From: Candidatus Helarchaeota archaeon
GTDB lineage: Archaea > Asgardarchaeota > Lokiarchaeia > Helarchaeales > HEL-GB-A
Direction of reading: 5' to 3'
Length of the DNA: 15,582 nt
Assembly: GCA_016840125.1 (NCBI GenBank)
Contig: JAEOSY010000302.1
Location: 1-15,582, forward strand
Below are positions 14,269-15,582 of this stretch, one piece after another. The position numbers and the translations under genes were made by a program. Each line of letters begins with the position of its first letter. The stretch's first letter is position 1. The notes beneath the pieces are model-generated. The model did no database searches, was not told where the DNA came from, and was given only the letters and a program-made list of their open reading frames with translations.

Positions 14269-15423
14269 TCAATGAAGTATTTTGGCGTTCACCTTATTCA
14301 AAACACCGAAAAGATTCGCTTCAGGGATATCGTTGTAGATTTTGTTCATACTTATGGCATCTTTAGGGCAATGGTGTGCACAAAGACCACAGCCTATGCA
14401 GCGTTCTTCTTTAATGGTGATGAAATCATCCGAGAGGTCTTCTTCGTGAGGCCAATGGTGCCACATAGCCGTCATGGGGCATGTTTTCACACATTTTTCG
14501 CATTTTATACAAAGTGAGCTGTCAATTTGTGGTCTAAAATTGGATTTCGCAAAAGCGCGGGGGTTGTTATATTTAATTATGCCATTAAGAACACCGCAGT
14601 GACACGAACAACAGTTACAAATAAGCATGGGTGTATCTGGTCCTGCCCCATTGATAATAGTGTGCACGAGACCGTTATCTTCTGCAACTTTAATGAGTTC
14701 TAACGCTTCCTCTTGGGTGACTTTTCTACCAAGACCATAAGCATCGAGGGCATCACTTGCAAAGTTGATTGCCATGCAGATATCCATGGGTTTTTCACAT
14801 TCAGATAACCCCGCATAAGCGTGGGTTGTGCGACACGCGCAATTCACCACGGAAATACTCTTAGCTCGCTTGACATATCGTTCCACATCCTCGAACACAA
14901 GAATTTCATGCTGGGCTGCAACCTCCTCATTTATCGGGACTTCTTTTGTTAGTTCTTTTTTTACTTTTTGGGGGAGGCTGGAAGAAGGGAGCGTTCTGAA
15001 AAAGGGGTAGTCCGAGCTGTACCATTCATTCAATAACCCTAATTCAAGGATCTCATGAAATAACTTGGCAGCTCTTTCGAGATTTTCTTTTTTGTCGGAT
15101 CGTGCTATAAAATAGAACTCATAGAGCCCGGGCATGATCGGGAGGAGAGCGTACTTTTTACCATCTTTAAAAATGACGCCGCGTTTAGCCATATTTTCGC
15201 AGATCTCAATCACTTTTTCAATCGCCATTCCTGTAATTTTGGCAATTTTCCGTGGACCCTTTTGATCCGCGAGCGGTTCTCTGAAAAGGGAGATAATTCG
15301 GGCTTCTTCTTCAGTGGGCCATAAAATTTTTAACATTTCGATAATTTTTTTGTGTTTAGGCAACTTCAGAGGCCAAATACTATTCATTTGCCTTCGAATT
15401 TTATCGTAAACTTCATCAGCCAT
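14269..15423 (-). CDS. Winged-helix/2x[4Fe-4S] ferredoxin fusion protein, copy 2
   Basis: A paralogue of the next gene, similar along its whole length: the same N-terminus (MADEVYDKIRRQMNSIWPLK against MTEDLYDVIRRNMNSIWPIK), HTH core GPRKIAKITG, Cys-rich middle (CAC at 195/197, Cys209, Cys216, CNCCSCHC at 269-276) and ferredoxin clusters (Cys305, 308, 311, 315; Cys342, 345, 348, 352). The segment WHHWPHEEDLSDDF between the two clusters is identical in both. I set the start at the ATG 15421-15423 (384 residues) because it aligns with copy 1 and has GGTG about nine bases upstream; a frame extension to 15543 adds 40 residues with no counterpart in copy 1. Together they look like a recent-to-moderate tandem duplication. 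It is first in the minus-strand block, with divergent promoter space on its right. Confidence 0.85.
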   Translation of the reverse strand: MADEVYDKIRRQMNSIWPLKLPKHKKIIEMLKILWPTEEEARIISLFREPLADQKGPRKIAKITGMAIEKVIEICENMAKRGVIFKDGKKYALLPIMPGLYEFYFIARSDKKENLERAAKLFHEILELGLLNEWYSSDYPFFRTLPSSSLPQKVKKELTKEVPINEEVAAQHEILVFEDVERYVKRAKSISVVNCACRTTHAYAGLSECEKPMDICMAINFASDALDAYGLGRKVTQEEALELIKVAEDNGLVHTIINGAGPDTPMLICNCCSCHCGVLNGIIKYNNPRAFAKSNFRPQIDSSLCIKCEKCVKTCPMTAMWHHWPHEEDLSDDFITIKEERCIGCGLCAHHCPKDAISMNKIYNDIPEANLFGVLNKVNAKILH

Positions 15424-15561
15424 TAAAAACACCAACATTGAATGATATGAATTTATATTATTAATTATTTGTAAAAAAAACATGATCTGCAAAAGTAATC
15501 TTTTTCGACAAAAATAACGCGCCGAAAGATTTAAATCCCTCAAAAAAGAAACTATTTTTGT
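15424..15561. promoter_or_regulatory. Divergent intergenic region with two promoters
   Basis: On the + strand, CGAAAGATTTAAAT (15523-15536) is a good BRE-plus-TATA match about 26 bases before the ATG at 15562, which predicts a nearly leaderless transcript. On the minus strand, AT-rich stretches (taataatataaatt, near 15448-15461) could serve the Fe-S protein gene. GGTG on the minus strand (about 15433-15436) is its ribosome binding site. Confidence 0.4.
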
Positions 15562-15582
15562 ATGTCCGCGGAATCTACTAAA
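15562..15582 (+). CDS. Possible 5' end of a divergent gene (partial)
   Basis: ATG at 15562 opens a frame (MSAESTK) that runs to the window edge with no stop. A BRE/TATA-like element lies at the distance expected for a leaderless archaeal start. Seven codons say nothing about function, and the call rests on the promoter. Confidence 0.35.

Noticed and set aside
15424..15543. 40-residue N-terminal extension of the second Fe-S protein
   Set aside because: The paralogue starts at the equivalent of the ATG at 15423, GGTG supports that start, and the extension overlaps the promoter region with intergenic-like base composition.

Overview
This 15.6-kb window looks like archaeal chromosome. The strongest markers are an RNA polymerase subunit K (Rpb6/omega) with a textbook archaeal core, a form III RuBisCO beside ribose-1,5-bisphosphate isomerase (the archaeal AMP pathway), GGTG-type ribosome binding sites, frequent GTG/TTG starts and AT-rich TATA-like promoter elements. 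Base composition is AT-rich. An Asgard or related mesophilic lineage is plausible, but that is an inference; the sequence alone does not settle it. No tRNA, rRNA, CRISPR array, transposase or phage gene was seen.

Layout, left to right. The tail of an unidentified + strand gene (to 101) precedes an AIM24-family protein (201-881, +), which converges on a three-gene minus-strand cluster across a shared terminator hairpin. That cluster reads leftward from 5196: a bacterial-type glycogen synthase (GlgA), a phosphohexomutase-like protein whose active-site loops are remodelled, and an FAD-dependent oxidoreductase of the phytoene-desaturase/amine-oxidase type. A roughly 290-bp divergent region with an 11-bp direct repeat separates it from rpoK (5489-6016, +), whose product carries a long lysine-rich pentapeptide-repeat tail. 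Next come a GNAT acetyltransferase (+), a small zinc-ribbon protein (-), a radical SAM/SPASM protein (+), an isopropylmalate/homocitrate synthase-family enzyme (-) and an iron-sulfur flavoprotein-like FMN reductase (+).

The right third (15423 down to 10456, minus strand) is one directional block: two tandemly duplicated proteins, each with a winged-helix-like N-terminus, a Cys-rich middle and a 2x[4Fe-4S] ferredoxin C-terminus; then ribose-1,5-bisphosphate isomerase, RuBisCO and a 98-residue unknown protein. The isomerase and RuBisCO together turn ribose-1,5-bisphosphate into two 3-phosphoglycerate, the end of the AMP/nucleoside salvage route. The AMP phosphorylase that would feed it is not in the window. 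A perfect 7+7 inverted repeat overlaps the predicted TATA box in front of the isomerase, suggesting that the isomerase-RuBisCO pair has its own regulated promoter. A probable leaderless + strand gene begins at 15562 and runs off the end.

The most notable points are the degenerate phosphohexomutase, the histone-H1-like tail on RpoK, the duplicated HTH-ferredoxin proteins placed before the RuBisCO operon, the operator-like palindrome, and the conserved-looking small gene directly behind RuBisCO.
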